From Streptantibioticus ferralitis (GTDB taxonomy: Bacteria > Actinomycetota > Actinomycetes > Streptomycetales > Streptomycetaceae): 64,000 nucleotides of DNA. This document shows, one piece after another, positions 34,733 to 43,757 of this stretch. The notes below the pieces were generated by a model. That model worked only from the letters and a program-made list of their open reading frames with translations. It did not search any database and was not told where the DNA came from. How positions within the stretch are numbered: the first letter of the stretch is position 1; the number at the start of each line of letters is the position of its first letter. A program made the translations under genes and the position numbers. The DNA lies in the NCBI RefSeq assembly GCF_029223525.1, contig NZ_JARHTQ010000010.1, forward strand, positions 186,001 through 250,000, given 5' to 3'.

Positions 34733-36073
34733 TCACCTCGCCCGATGTGGCCTGGGGCGGCGCTCGGAGCGCTGGGGCCTGGCTAGCCGCAGCACGAACA
34801 CCGTTCCGCCGTCAGGCAGTCGGCGGGCCTGGACACTCCCGCGGTGGGCGTCGGCGACCCACTGCACCAGCGACAGCCCGATCCCGGTGCCACCGCTCGG
34901 CGAGTGGAAGCGGGCGAACAGTGCCGGGAGGTCGGCCGGGTCGATGCCCGGCCCCCGGTCAGCCACCGAGATCTCCGCGCCGCGCACCATGACCGTGATG
35001 TCGGCCCAGCCCGCCCCGGGCCCGGTCGGGGTGGCACCGTGGCGGGCCGCATTGTCGAGCAGGTTGCGCACCGCCAGCCGGACCAGACTCGGATCCACGC
35101 AGGCCGCCGACTCCTGGGCGTCGAGCCGGATCCGGTGGTCGCCTGGCGGGAAGTCCTCGCACACCGCCTCGACAAGCTGGTCCAGCCGCACAGGCTCCCG
35201 GCGGACGGCGTCCACACCGGCCTGCAGGCGCCCGCGGACCAACAGGTTCTCGATGACGTCCGACATCCGGTCGGAGGCCCGTCGGATGCGCGGCAGATGC
35301 ACGGCCAGTGCGGATGGCGTGGCCTCCGCGACATCCACCGCGCCACGCATCACGGCGACGGGTGTGCGTAGTTCGTGAGCTGCGTCGGCCAGCAGCCGTT
35401 CCTGCTGCTCCAGGCTGAGCAGTGCCGGACGCATGCTGCGCCCGGACAGCAGGTACCCGGTGGCACCGCCGAGTGCGGTGAGCGTCGCGCAGCCGGCCAG
35501 GAGGGTGAGGACGAGGCGGTGGTGCTCGGCAGCGCCGTGCGCCGGGTCCCCGATCACGACGACCGCGCCCGCCACCTGCTGAGTGCCATCCACGTAGAAC
35601 GGGGCTGCCAGGAAGTAGACCAGGTGTCCGGTGTCGTCCGCCCCGGCCGAGATGACGGTGTCGTCGGCGGTCGCCGCGGTGCTGGCGGGCTGCGCCAGGC
35701 GCGCGAGCGAGACCGGGAAGCGGCCCTGCCTGCTCGCGAAGACCTGCCTGAACGCGGCTGGGTCGCGACCCTGCTTGAGCAGGACGCTCACCTGGGGGTT
35801 GCCCGCGGTCGCCTCGTCATCGTAGAGCCCATCGAGCTGGACGCGGTCGTGGTCGTAGTAGATGAGCGAGGTGACCACGTTGGCCCTGCGGCGCATCTCG
35901 TCGTATTCGCTGGACCGCCAGGACCGGGAGTCGGTGCGGATGACCAGCCCTGACAGCGCCGCCAGCCCGATGACGGTGATCACTGTGTAAGCCGCGGTCA
36001 TCCGCCATCGCAGGCGGGCGATGCCACGGTGGGCGGGAGAGCGTCCCCCCGGTCCTGGACGGCGCTGCCTCAC
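34733..36073 (-). CDS. Two-component sensor histidine kinase
   Basis: A 446-residue membrane kinase. Helices at about residues 27-46 and 172-192 flank an extracytoplasmic sensor region. The H-box is DAAHELRTPVAVMRGAVDVA, with N-box NLLDNAARHGA, G1 VADRGPGIDPADLPALFARF and G2 SGGTGIGLSLVQWV. The start overlaps the response regulator stop by 4 bases, so translation is coupled. The signal is not predictable. Confidence 0.95.
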   Translation of the reverse strand: MRQRRPGPGGRSPAHRGIARLRWRMTAAYTVITVIGLAALSGLVIRTDSRSWRSSEYDEMRRRANVVTSLIYYDHDRVQLDGLYDDEATAGNPQVSVLLKQGRDPAAFRQVFASRQGRFPVSLARLAQPASTAATADDTVISAGADDTGHLVYFLAAPFYVDGTQQVAGAVVVIGDPAHGAAEHHRLVLTLLAGCATLTALGGATGYLLSGRSMRPALLSLEQQERLLADAAHELRTPVAVMRGAVDVAEATPSALAVHLPRIRRASDRMSDVIENLLVRGRLQAGVDAVRREPVRLDQLVEAVCEDFPPGDHRIRLDAQESAACVDPSLVRLAVRNLLDNAARHGATPTGPGAGWADITVMVRGAEISVADRGPGIDPADLPALFARFHSPSGGTGIGLSLVQWVADAHRGSVQARRLPDGGTVFVLRLARPQRSERRPRPHRAR

Positions 36074-36747
36074 CGGCCTGCCATGGGCGACGCGCTCAAC
36101 CGGAAGCCCTCCCCCCAGACCGTGTGGACCAGTTGGGGACCGCCGAGCTTGCGCCGCAGACCGGCCACGACGGCCTCGACGACGTTCGACGAGGGGTCAG
36201 CCGACTCGTCCCATCCATGGCGGAACAGCTCGCCCTTGGTGACAACCTGCTCTGAGCTGATCAACAGCCGGTGCAGCACGGCCAGTTCCTTGCGGGTAAG
36301 TGACAGCAGGACACCGGCACGGCGTACCTCCCGTCGCGCCAGGTCGAGTTCGAGGTCCGCGCAGCGCAGGAAGACCGGCAGCCGTTCCTGGGCCCGCCGG
36401 GCCAGGCTCCGTACCCGCATCACCAACTCCGCCATCGCGAACGGCTTCACCAGGTAGTCGTCGGCGCCATGCTCGAATCCTGTGATGCGCTCGTCGACGG
36501 TGTGGAGCGCGGTGAGGAACAGCACCGGGACCGACCAGCCTGCCCGGCGCCGCTGCTGCAACTCGTGCCGCGTGTCGCCGTGCGGGACCAGCCGGTCAAG
36601 GACGACGCAGTCGTACGCGTTGACGTGCAACAGCTCGTCGGCGGCCGGCCAGTCGTCGGCCGTGTCGACGAAGAAGCCCGCCGCACGCAGGCCGGAGGCG
36701 ACGATCGCGCTCAGGTCCGGTTCGTCCTCTACCAGGAGCACTCGCAT
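36070..36747 (-). CDS. OmpR/PhoB-type response regulator
   Basis: A 225-residue regulator. The receiver domain has MRVLLVEDEPDLSAIVASGL with the phospho-acceptor Asp in DCVVLDRLVPHGD and Lys in DDYLVKPFAM. A winged-helix domain follows (SLTRKELAVLHRLLISSEQV, then VEAVVAGLRRKLGGPQLVHT). ATG 36747 is preferred; ATG 36759 adds four residues. It is the first gene of a regulator-kinase pair, with the GH114 gene downstream. Confidence 0.95.
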   Translation of the reverse strand: MRVLLVEDEPDLSAIVASGLRAAGFFVDTADDWPAADELLHVNAYDCVVLDRLVPHGDTRHELQQRRRAGWSVPVLFLTALHTVDERITGFEHGADDYLVKPFAMAELVMRVRSLARRAQERLPVFLRCADLELDLARREVRRAGVLLSLTRKELAVLHRLLISSEQVVTKGELFRHGWDESADPSSNVVEAVVAGLRRKLGGPQLVHTVWGEGFRLSASPMAGR

Positions 36748-36759
36748 GGAACACCTCAT

Positions 36760-37225
36760 GGTCGTCCTCGCCCGGCCGGTCGACTGATGACGGGCGGGCT
36801 GGCGTGGCGGATGTCCATTGTAGGCAGTGCGCCGATCACGGCCCGGACGCCCTCCCCATCATGCGTGGTACCACTTCGGACGAATGCGGCAACTTCCCCA
36901 CCACATGACGGCCCGTCCGCCAGATGCCCCCGGATGGGCCCCTGACCAGCGACAACAGCGAACTTTCGAGGCCTTCCTGCCCGGTGGCGGAGCATCACTA
37001 AAACTCCGGGTACGACGCAGCGCAAAGGCGGCTGCCCCGGCCCACACGGCACGGCACGGCACCGTCCGGCCTTTCCGCGCGACACCAGCACGAGGCGGTA
37101 CGTAGCAACAGCACGAAGTGTGTTCGCCGGCGCGACGGTCGCCGAACACCGACCGCCACGCCCCTGACCCATCACCTATGTCATGATCACGGTCAGCCGA
37201 GCCCTCCCCCGACAGGACCCTCCCC
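36760..37225. other. Non-coding stretch between divergent RR and GT2 genes
   Basis: About 465 bases that must hold the promoters of the two-component operon and the glycosyltransferase. No gene and no strong hairpin was seen. Confidence 0.5.
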
Positions 37226-37957
37226 ATGCGAACCATCAGCGTCATCACCGCCGTACACAACGGCGGTCATCACTACATCGGTGACGCCTACGAATCCCTG
37301 CGCGAACAAAAGCTCCCGGACGATTGGCAATGGCAATGGTGCGTACAGGAGGACGGCACCACAGGCATCCCCGCCAACAGCCTGCCCGATGACCCCAGGA
37401 TCATGTTCGGGACAGGACTGCGAGCTCGCATAGCGGTGACGCGCACGCACGCCCTCACGCGCGCGACAGGAGACCTGATCCGCACGCTGGACGCGGACGA
37501 TGTACTGCTGCCGGGAGCCCTGGAGCGCGACATCGAGACACTTGAGCGCGTTCCGTGGTGCGTATCCGCCTGCGTCGACCTCCATGAGGACGGGAGCACC
37601 GCACCGGGCCCCTACGATCCCGCGGGCGGCCCCGTGGAGCCCGGGCGTTTCTACCGCGAGGTGATGGAGGACCGTCTGTCCGTTCAGGCGACCACGTTCG
37701 CCGCTCACCGCCGCCTGGTCCTCGCGCTCGGCGGATGGCAGGCACTGTCCGGAGCCGAGACCGTAGCACTACTCCTCGCCGCGGAGGCCGTGGCACCCGG
37801 AGAGTTCGTAGCGGAGCCGAGCATCCTCTATCGCAAGCATCCCCACCAGACAACCGCATCGGACCACTACTGGGAGCCGGCCGAAGCGGCCACGCGAATA
37901 GCTGCGATCATGCAACGCACCAGCATCCTACGGGAGTTGGGCTGGAAATGGCGGTAA
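37226..37957 (+). CDS. Glycosyltransferase family 2 protein
   Basis: A 243-residue GT-A fold enzyme without membrane segments. MRTISVITAVHNGGHHYIGD is the nucleotide-binding start and LIRTLDADDVLLPGALERDI carries the DxD metal motif. The C-terminal part (YRKHPHQTTASDHYWEPA) is typical for bacterial GT2 enzymes acting on cell-surface glycans. ATG 37226 has CAGGACCC upstream. It stands alone; donor and acceptor are unknown. Confidence 0.88.
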   Translation: MRTISVITAVHNGGHHYIGDAYESLREQKLPDDWQWQWCVQEDGTTGIPANSLPDDPRIMFGTGLRARIAVTRTHALTRATGDLIRTLDADDVLLPGALERDIETLERVPWCVSACVDLHEDGSTAPGPYDPAGGPVEPGRFYREVMEDRLSVQATTFAAHRRLVLALGGWQALSGAETVALLLAAEAVAPGEFVAEPSILYRKHPHQTTASDHYWEPAEAATRIAAIMQRTSILRELGWKWR

Positions 37958-38094
37958 CCGCACCACCACCAAGTCGCGGCAGACGGTGAGGTCCTCAGGG
38001 GCGCCGCCGAGGGACAATCCCCCACTGTCATTGAGGTGTTGGGGATAAGGTTCTGCCTCGACTACAGCTGATCTTGACCGTAAGGACAAGGGGC

Positions 38095-38482
38095 ATGAGT
38101 CAGGGCAGCACGCGAAGCGGCACGAGAAACACAGGTGTCGCCCGGGGCGCCGCGGGCGCGGTCGTCGCCGTGTCGCTGCTGGTGGGGGCCACCGGGTGCG
38201 GGAGCCCTGAGCCGCGACGGTCGGGCGGCGCCGCAACGGAGCGTTCGGCATGGAGCCGCACAGCGGGAAGGTGCTGTGGTCGCTGCCGGACTCGTCAGGG
38301 CGGATCGCGCCCCAGGTGAACGGCGCCTGGCACGGTGTCGTCTACGGCCAGACGGACAACGGCCCAGTGATCCTGGACGCCCGTACCGGCAGGACAAAGA
38401 GACCTCGCCCGGCGCGGCGCCATACTGGACCGACGGCCGCTACGCGGTCACCGACGCCCAGATCGTCCCCACCGAGGGCTAA
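38095..38482 (+). pseudogene. PQQ-propeller-like lipoprotein remnant
   Basis: The start encodes a lipoprotein signal (GAVVAVSLLVGATGC lipobox) from ATG 38095. A jump in frame near 38245 leads to MEPHSGKVLWSLPDSSGRIA and YGQTDNGPVILDARTG, the blade motif of PQQ-binding-like propellers. Another shift near 38390 leads to DKETSPGAAPYWTDGRYAV. Most blades are deleted. The gene is dead. Confidence 0.75.
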
Positions 38483-38685
38483 GCCCATCCGGCGGCTACC
38501 CCCTCCGCCGCACTCGCTCCGCGTCACTGGTCCCGGGGCAGGCCGTGCACGCCTCGGCCGGCCAGAGCGTGCAGCACCGGCAGCAGCCGAACCGGGCGCG
38601 GGTCGGCTGGCGGCGGGCCGGAAAACGAGGCTGGTGGGCCGGAAAGTGATGTGCGGATCAGGTATCCGGTTGACAGGCTGAGACC

Positions 38686-39912
38686 ATGGACAACTCGTAC
38701 AACCCCGTCCCCGCGCCCGGCTCCTCCCCCGCGCCCCGGGCGACGGACTGGATCACCATGCCCCTCACCGCGGACCTCCTACGCGGCGCGCTCGACCTGG
38801 AGCGCACCGAGCACGGGCTGCTGCCGCACCGGCTGCCCGCCTGGGCCCGCGCGCAATGCGCCGACGGGCAGTTGGCCATGGCGGAGGCCCAACCCTCCGG
38901 AGTACGGCTGGTGTTCCGTACCCGGGCCACCGCGATCGAGTTGGACACGCTCCGTACCAAGATGGCCTACCAAGGCGCTCCGCCCCGCCCGGACGGCGTG
39001 TACGACCTACTCGTCGACGGCGATCTGGTCGGCCGGGCCAGTGTGCACGGCGGCAACGTCACGTTGGTGGACATGGCCACCGGGTCCGCGGAAACCCGGC
39101 CCGGCCCCGTCGGCTCCGTCCGGTTCGCCGGTCTGCCCGAAAGGGCCAAGGACGTCGAGATCTGGCTGCCGTACAACGAGATCACCCAGCTCGTCGCCCT
39201 GCGCACCGACGCCCCCGTCGAGGCCGCACCGCAGCACGGCCGCAAGGTGTGGCTACACCACGGCAGTTCGATCAGCCAGGGCTCCGACGCCGCAAGCCCC
39301 ACCACAACATGGCCGGCACTGGCCGCCCGCCTCGGCGGTGTCGAACTGATCAACCTCGGACTCGGCGGCAGCGCCCTCCTCGACCCGTTCACCGCCCGCG
39401 CCCTGCGCGACACCCCCGCGGACCTGATCAGCGTCAAAATCGGCATCAACGTAGTCAACGCCGACCTGATGCGCCTACGGGCCTTCACTCCAGCCGTGCA
39501 CGGCTTCCTCGACACCATCCGCGAAGGACACCCCACCACGCCGCTGCTGGTCGTCTCCCCCCTCCACTGCCCCATCCACGAAGACACCCCCGGCCCCACC
39601 ACCCCGGACTTCAGCAACCTCAGCGCCGGGAAACTGCAGTTCCGAGCCGCGGGCGACCCCGCCGAACGCGCCGCCGGAAAGCTGACACTGGCCGTCATCC
39701 GTCAAGAGATCTCCCGCATCGTCAACCAACGGACGGCGGACGACCCCAACCTGCACTACCTCGACGGCCGCGGCCTGTACGGCGAGGCAGACTTCACCGA
39801 ACTACCGCTACCCGACCAACTCCACCCGGACGCCGCCACCCACCACCGCATCGGCGAACGCTTCGCCAAACTGGCCTTCGGCACCAGCGGACCGCTCGCC
39901 CCACGAGCCTGA
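38686..39912 (+). CDS. SGNH/GDSL-family hydrolase
   Basis: A 408-residue cytoplasmic-looking esterase. An N-terminal beta-rich domain (residues 20-165) precedes the SGNH domain. Catalytic blocks are the Ser in HHGSSISQGSDA, Gly in NLGLGGSALLD, Asn in VKIGINVVNADL and the Asp-His pair in LPDQLHPDAATHHRIG. There is no signal peptide. ATG 38686 starts the frame. The two-domain layout is like carbohydrate esterases, but the substrate is unknown. It follows the dead lipoprotein gene. Confidence 0.87.
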   Translation: MDNSYNPVPAPGSSPAPRATDWITMPLTADLLRGALDLERTEHGLLPHRLPAWARAQCADGQLAMAEAQPSGVRLVFRTRATAIELDTLRTKMAYQGAPPRPDGVYDLLVDGDLVGRASVHGGNVTLVDMATGSAETRPGPVGSVRFAGLPERAKDVEIWLPYNEITQLVALRTDAPVEAAPQHGRKVWLHHGSSISQGSDAASPTTTWPALAARLGGVELINLGLGGSALLDPFTARALRDTPADLISVKIGINVVNADLMRLRAFTPAVHGFLDTIREGHPTTPLLVVSPLHCPIHEDTPGPTTPDFSNLSAGKLQFRAAGDPAERAAGKLTLAVIRQEISRIVNQRTADDPNLHYLDGRGLYGEADFTELPLPDQLHPDAATHHRIGERFAKLAFGTSGPLAPRA

Positions 39913-40045
39913 AACACCCCGGCCAACTGCGGCTTGCGAACATGACCGCAGCCACAGGAGCAGTACAGCGGTGGTGACGGTACCGAGTTCGCTGGGCATG
40001 GGCACAGCCGGGGGCGTGAGACGCCAAGGCCCGATGCCTGAAGGG

Positions 40046-40645
40046 TTAACGTCGTTGTGGCTCTTCGCCGGACGCTTCAAGAATGTCGTCATAGCGACCG
40101 GCGAAGACGGCCCTTCGCATCTCATGCAGGCGTTCCACGGCAGCCAGGGCGCTGTGCACGTTCGTGAAGCTGTCCTTGACGGCCGCCATGCGCGCGGCGT
40201 CCTCCAGCACCCGCCAGGCGTTCTTCCTGCGATGAGCGAGCGAATGGCGTACGTCGCTGCGCAAGTACGTTGCCGCCGCCGTGAGCGCGGCGGCAACCAA
40301 AGCGAGAAGAGCAGCCGGGATCCGCGCTTGAGAGGACGACAGGCCCGTCGCCCCTGACACGGACGCAAGAACCACCGCCGGCAACCCGAGGACTACGTCA
40401 GCTGCCGACCAAAAGCGGGACCTGCGGGCCGCACGTTGACTCTTCGCAGCAGACTCGCGCGCCAGACGTTCGAACTCCCCCCGGATGTACTCCAAACGAG
40501 CCGCATCGTTCGCCGTCTGTGCAGGTTCCGCATCTGCTCGTTCTCCCGCCGCCACGCTCCGATGGTTGCAGACGGGCGGTAGCGACGGCAGCGGAACGGC
40601 TTCGTCCGTGACGCTCGCCAGTCCATCCGCTGACTGACGCTCCAT
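40046..40645 (-). CDS. SLATT-domain (DUF4231-like) two-TM protein
   Basis: A 199-residue protein with two adjacent membrane segments (SAADVVLGLPAVVLASVSGA; AALLALVAAALTAAATYL), flanked by basic/acidic helices (EFERLARESAAKSQRAARRS; SLAHRRKNAWRVLEDAARMA). This matches the SLATT family, predicted pore-forming effectors in nucleotide-signalled defence systems. No SMODS, SLOG or other sensor gene is adjacent, so it is an orphan here. ATG 40645 is preferred over the longer frame at 40744, which runs into an Atu4866 scrap. Confidence 0.75.
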   Translation of the reverse strand: MERQSADGLASVTDEAVPLPSLPPVCNHRSVAAGERADAEPAQTANDAARLEYIRGEFERLARESAAKSQRAARRSRFWSAADVVLGLPAVVLASVSGATGLSSSQARIPAALLALVAAALTAAATYLRSDVRHSLAHRRKNAWRVLEDAARMAAVKDSFTNVHSALAAVERLHEMRRAVFAGRYDDILEASGEEPQRR

Positions 40646-40702
40646 CAACGGACATGAAAGGTGTCGTGGTCCAACGCCATCGACTGCGCCGTCGCCGCAA
40701 TC

Positions 40703-40790
40703 CTCAGCAGTTCCTGACGGATGAAGCCGTCCGCGGTCACCCACATCCCGAGTACGGGTGCGAGTCGCGGGGCGTGTCGTTGCTGGTCAT
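40703..40790 (-). pseudogene. Atu4866-domain scrap with frameshift
   Basis: ATG 40790 starts MTSNDTPRDSHPYSG, then one missing base shifts the frame; the other frame continues MWVTADGFIRQELLR. The rest of the domain is absent. It is the fourth copy of this domain in the window. Confidence 0.75.
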
Positions 40791-41103
40791 GGCTCTACCG
40801 TCGGCCCGGCGGGCGATGGCAACCAGGCCGCCGTCTCCCCAGGTGAGGGCTTCCTGGGCGCCACGCACCCAGCATCGCGAGCGGCTGGGCCTTTCGCGCG
40901 GTGCGGCAGCGGTGCGCAGTGCAGGGGAGGGCCGCGAGTGGTGGCTGGTGAGGGCCGCCCCACGGCCCCGATTACGAACAGCGGTACCGACCGTGGGTGC
41001 CGCGCACCTGGGGATAGGGCGGCCTGGTTCCGATTCCGCCGCGCGACGAACCTGGTGGTCAAGCAGCCGCTGTAGCTGCCGAACATCTGCTGAGGAGCAT
41101 CCA
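40791..41103. other. Non-coding stretch upstream of the amidohydrolase-like/Atu4866 fusion gene
   Basis: About 310 bases with no recognisable gene on either strand. It should hold the promoter of the gene at 41104; an SD (TGAGGAG) lies at its right end. Confidence 0.45.
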
Positions 41104-41892
41104 ATGAGCATCACCGACACCGACACCGTGAGCTGGAACCCCGAGGCCTTCGACGAGATCCTCTCGAACGACGGGGGGCGTCCCGTCCTGTTCACCAACG
41201 CCCGGATCCTGACGATGGACCCGCTGATCGGGACGATGACCGGCGCCGACATTCTGTTCATCGGCGCCCTGATCGTGGCTGTCGGCCCTGCCATCGTCAC
41301 CGCTGCGGAGGACGACAACGCCATCGTCGTCGACTGCACCGGCATGACCATCGTCCCCGCCGTCGTGGACACCGTTGCGCTGGCGGGCGGCCGTGGCCGC
41401 CGCTCGGAGTACGTCGCGACGCTGACCCCGGGCAACAGCACCGACTTTCTGGTGGTGCCCGACGAACTCGCCGCCGACGTGCCTGCCGCGGTGGCCACGC
41501 TCATGTCCCGGCCGGAGCAGGTCCGCTCACTGGTCGCGGGCGGCCGGCCTGTCCTGTGGGCCGGCACCGACGCCCCCGGCAGGGCCACCGCCCCCGAGGC
41601 GGGCATCCCGGCCGCACCGGACCTGACCGGCAGTCCGCGGGTCGGCGTCTGGATCGACCAGATGGACTTCCTGCACCAGGAGCTCACCGCCGACGGTCGC
41701 TACGACGAGACCCGGGGCGGCCGACCGCACGCCTACCAGGGCCGCTACTGGATCGACGGCGACCGCATCGACTACCTGGACGACCTCGGCTTCTGGGCCT
41801 ACGGAGAGTTCCGAGGCGACGAACTGCACCACGCGGGCTACGTCATGAAGCTGGGCCGGCCCTCGCTCGGGTCGGCGCAGCGACAGTCCTGA
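41104..41892 (+). CDS. Amidohydrolase-like N-terminal segment fused to an Atu4866 domain
   Basis: A 262-residue protein. Residues about 25-95 resemble the beta-sandwich start of amidohydrolases (PVLFTNARILTMDPLIGTMT ... VVDCTGMTIVPAVVDTVALA), but where active enzymes have PGxVDxHxH the sequence reads VPAVVDTVALAG, without metal His. Residues 110-165 recall the later sandwich part (DFLVVPDELAADVPAAVATL). From residue 175 an Atu4866 domain follows (VGVWIDQMDFLHQELTADGR ... YLDDLGFWAYGEFRGDELHH). The catalytic barrel is missing, so it is probably a non-enzymatic two-domain protein. ATG 41104 follows TGAGGAG. Confidence 0.75.
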   Translation: MSITDTDTVSWNPEAFDEILSNDGGRPVLFTNARILTMDPLIGTMTGADILFIGALIVAVGPAIVTAAEDDNAIVVDCTGMTIVPAVVDTVALAGGRGRRSEYVATLTPGNSTDFLVVPDELAADVPAAVATLMSRPEQVRSLVAGGRPVLWAGTDAPGRATAPEAGIPAAPDLTGSPRVGVWIDQMDFLHQELTADGRYDETRGGRPHAYQGRYWIDGDRIDYLDDLGFWAYGEFRGDELHHAGYVMKLGRPSLGSAQRQS

Positions 41893-41939
41893 TCCTGGGT
41901 GCGCGACTCCTGGGGAAACGGCGACCTGGCCCGCCAGAT

Positions 41940-42097
41940 CCCCCTGCGAACTGATCCCGCAGCCGCTCTGGGTACGGGCCGTACTCGCCGATCGGCAGGT
42001 ACGGCTCGATCAACGTCCAGTGGTCATCGGTGAGTTGCCTGCGCGTCACGGTCTCGTTCGTACCGGATCCGCCCTCCCGACGGATCCGGATCGGCAA
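41940..42097 (-). pseudogene. IS5-family transposase N-terminal scrap
   Basis: RRQLTDDHWTLIEPYLPIGE followed by YGPYPERLRDQF is the standard opening of Streptomyces IS5 transposases. Sequence after DQF is unrelated. ATG 42097 may be the original start. Confidence 0.75.
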
Positions 42098-42419
42098 GAT
42101 TGATCACGACATCGCACAGCCCGCAGCAGGGTGTCCGGGTGGTTCAGCAGGGTGGTCGGGGTGCGGTGCTCGCAGAGTCCGGGATGGACGTGCCGCCCGG
42201 CGACCGCCACCTGACTGATCCCGATGCCTGGCGTGCCCGGCGCAAGAGCGTCGCCCAGCAGCGTGCCGAGGCCCTCAGCGCAGGGAGGCGCGCCCAGGCA
42301 ACCGCCGCACCGGCCGACGCCGAGGTCCGGGCGCGCTTCGCCTCCCTGCCGGACAAACCACGCCCCAGTCGCGTACTGGTGAAGAGTCAGTATTCCAACC
42401 CTGCGCTGTTCATCTCCGA
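42098..42419 (+). other. Unassigned gene remnant
   Basis: A frame reads VPPGDRHLTDPDAWRARRKS, VAQQRAEALSAGRRAQATAA and ARFASLPDKPRPSRVLVKSQ. It is protein-like, resembling a small conserved actinobacterial protein I cannot name, and runs directly into the SpoIIE remnant without a stop in between, so it is a junction of two gene pieces. Confidence 0.4.
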
Positions 42420-42697
42420 CGCACGCGCCCGACTTCGAGCATGGCCTGGTCGGCGGGGACTACCGCGCCCGATCGCTCACCTTCGACCGCGGTGATCTTC
42501 TGCTGCTCTACACGGACCGCGTGACCGAGGCACGGGACGCGGCCAACCGGTTCTACCCGCTCGCCCAACGCCTGGCCACGCTGCCGCACGGGGAGCCGGA
42601 CGCCTTGCTGGACCAGCTACTCGTGGACGTACGGGCCTACGTCGGCACAGGGCTGACGGACGACGCGGCCCTGCTCGCCGTCCGCCGGGAACGGTAA
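42420..42697 (+). pseudogene. SpoIIE-type PP2C phosphatase, C-terminal remnant
   Basis: APDFEHGLVGGDYRARSLTF, DRGDLLLLYTDRVTEARDAA and GLTDDAALLAVRRER-stop form the end of a SpoIIE phosphatase domain. The conserved YTDGVTEARD motif reads YTDRVTEARD. The catalytic N-terminal portion is absent. A complete relative is at 47833. Confidence 0.8.
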
Positions 42698-42793
42698 CCC
42701 CGTCAAAAGGTCTGGCCCGGGGGCAGCCGCAGAAGCGGGCGGACAGAGCGCGGAGCCTTTAGCGCCAGTCTGCGGCAAACCAGAGGACCAGCT

Positions 42794-43300
42794 TCAGACG
42801 GACCGATTCTCCGCGCTGACCATCCAGGCATGTTTCTCGAAGCAGTCGATGATTGTGTGTAGAAGGTCGGCCGTCGAGGGGTCCTCGCTGTCGACCTGGT
42901 CGTGGAAGGTGCGCACAGTATCGACGGTGGCGCGCAGGCGCACGGTGATGAGATCGACCACCGCGCTGACACTCTGCTCGCCCTCCGGATGACGCGGGAG
43001 AGTGGTGGTCGCCGCCACGGTGTCAGAACGCCCGTCGGGAACAGACCCCAGAGCCCGCATGCGCTCGGCGATGGTGTCGGCCGCCTCCCGGGCGTCATCA
43101 ACGATCTGATCCAGTTGCAGGTGGAGATCCCGGAAGTTGTGGCCGACCACGTTCCAGTGGGCTTGTTTCCCCTGCAGATTCAGTTCGATCAGGTCCACCA
43201 CAATCTGTTGCAAGGCTCGGGCAAGCTGAGGCGAGGCCGTGAACCCGGCGACATCCTCGTCCGAGCGCCGGGAGGCCCCAGGGGAATCGGAAGAGGTCAT
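42794..43300 (-). CDS. dps: Dps-family DNA-starvation/ferritin-like protein
   Basis: A 168-residue four-helix protein that forms dodecamers, oxidises and stores iron, and protects DNA. The ferroxidase region reads LQGKQAHWNVVGHNFRDLHL followed by QLDQIVDDAREAAD. The first His (HWN), second His and Asp are present; the position usually Glu (DExxE) is Asp here. The last helix is TIIDCFEKHAWMVSAENRSV. ATG 43300 has GGAGAG upstream. The long N-terminal tail (18 residues, Ser/Arg-rich) is normal for Streptomyces Dps. Confidence 0.92.
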   Translation of the reverse strand: MTSSDSPGASRRSDEDVAGFTASPQLARALQQIVVDLIELNLQGKQAHWNVVGHNFRDLHLQLDQIVDDAREAADTIAERMRALGSVPDGRSDTVAATTTLPRHPEGEQSVSAVVDLITVRLRATVDTVRTFHDQVDSEDPSTADLLHTIIDCFEKHAWMVSAENRSV

Positions 43301-43757
43301 GACAGCTCTCCTTCGGAGGTAGGGGTAGCGACAGGCCGGGCCCGGACGCGGGAGGCCGTTGGCCGACGCCACCGAGCCTACAAAGATCTTTCTCGGCCGC
43401 CACTCAACCTTCGTGGGGCTCGATCCCATCGACCGCACGCGTCGCACCAGCCCAGCCCGGACGATGCCGCCAGTACGTTCACACGATCGGGCGCGCCCTT
43501 CCGGATCACGTTGGGCTGCGGGCGGTGTTTCTTCCTCGAGCAGCCACATTCACCGACCGCAATCCCGGAGTGGGCACCGCGAGCCGAGGGCGACTACTGC
43601 TCACATATCTCACGGACATACGCAGCGAACGGATCGTCGTGGTTCAAGGATCGACCGCGTCATGGAGGTCCTCATCCCGGGTGCCATCATCCTGATGCAT
43701 GTGGGAAGCACCAGCTCCACCGACCTCTCAACCAGCCGTGCTCTCCGTGGGAACGCC
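43301..43757. other. Intergenic stretch with a possible deacetylase scrap
   Basis: Most of it has no gene. At 43655-43740 the plus strand encodes IDRVMEVLIPGAIILMHVGS, which resembles the PGxIxLMHVG motif near the end of polysaccharide deacetylases. The identification depends on this phrase alone. Confidence 0.4.
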
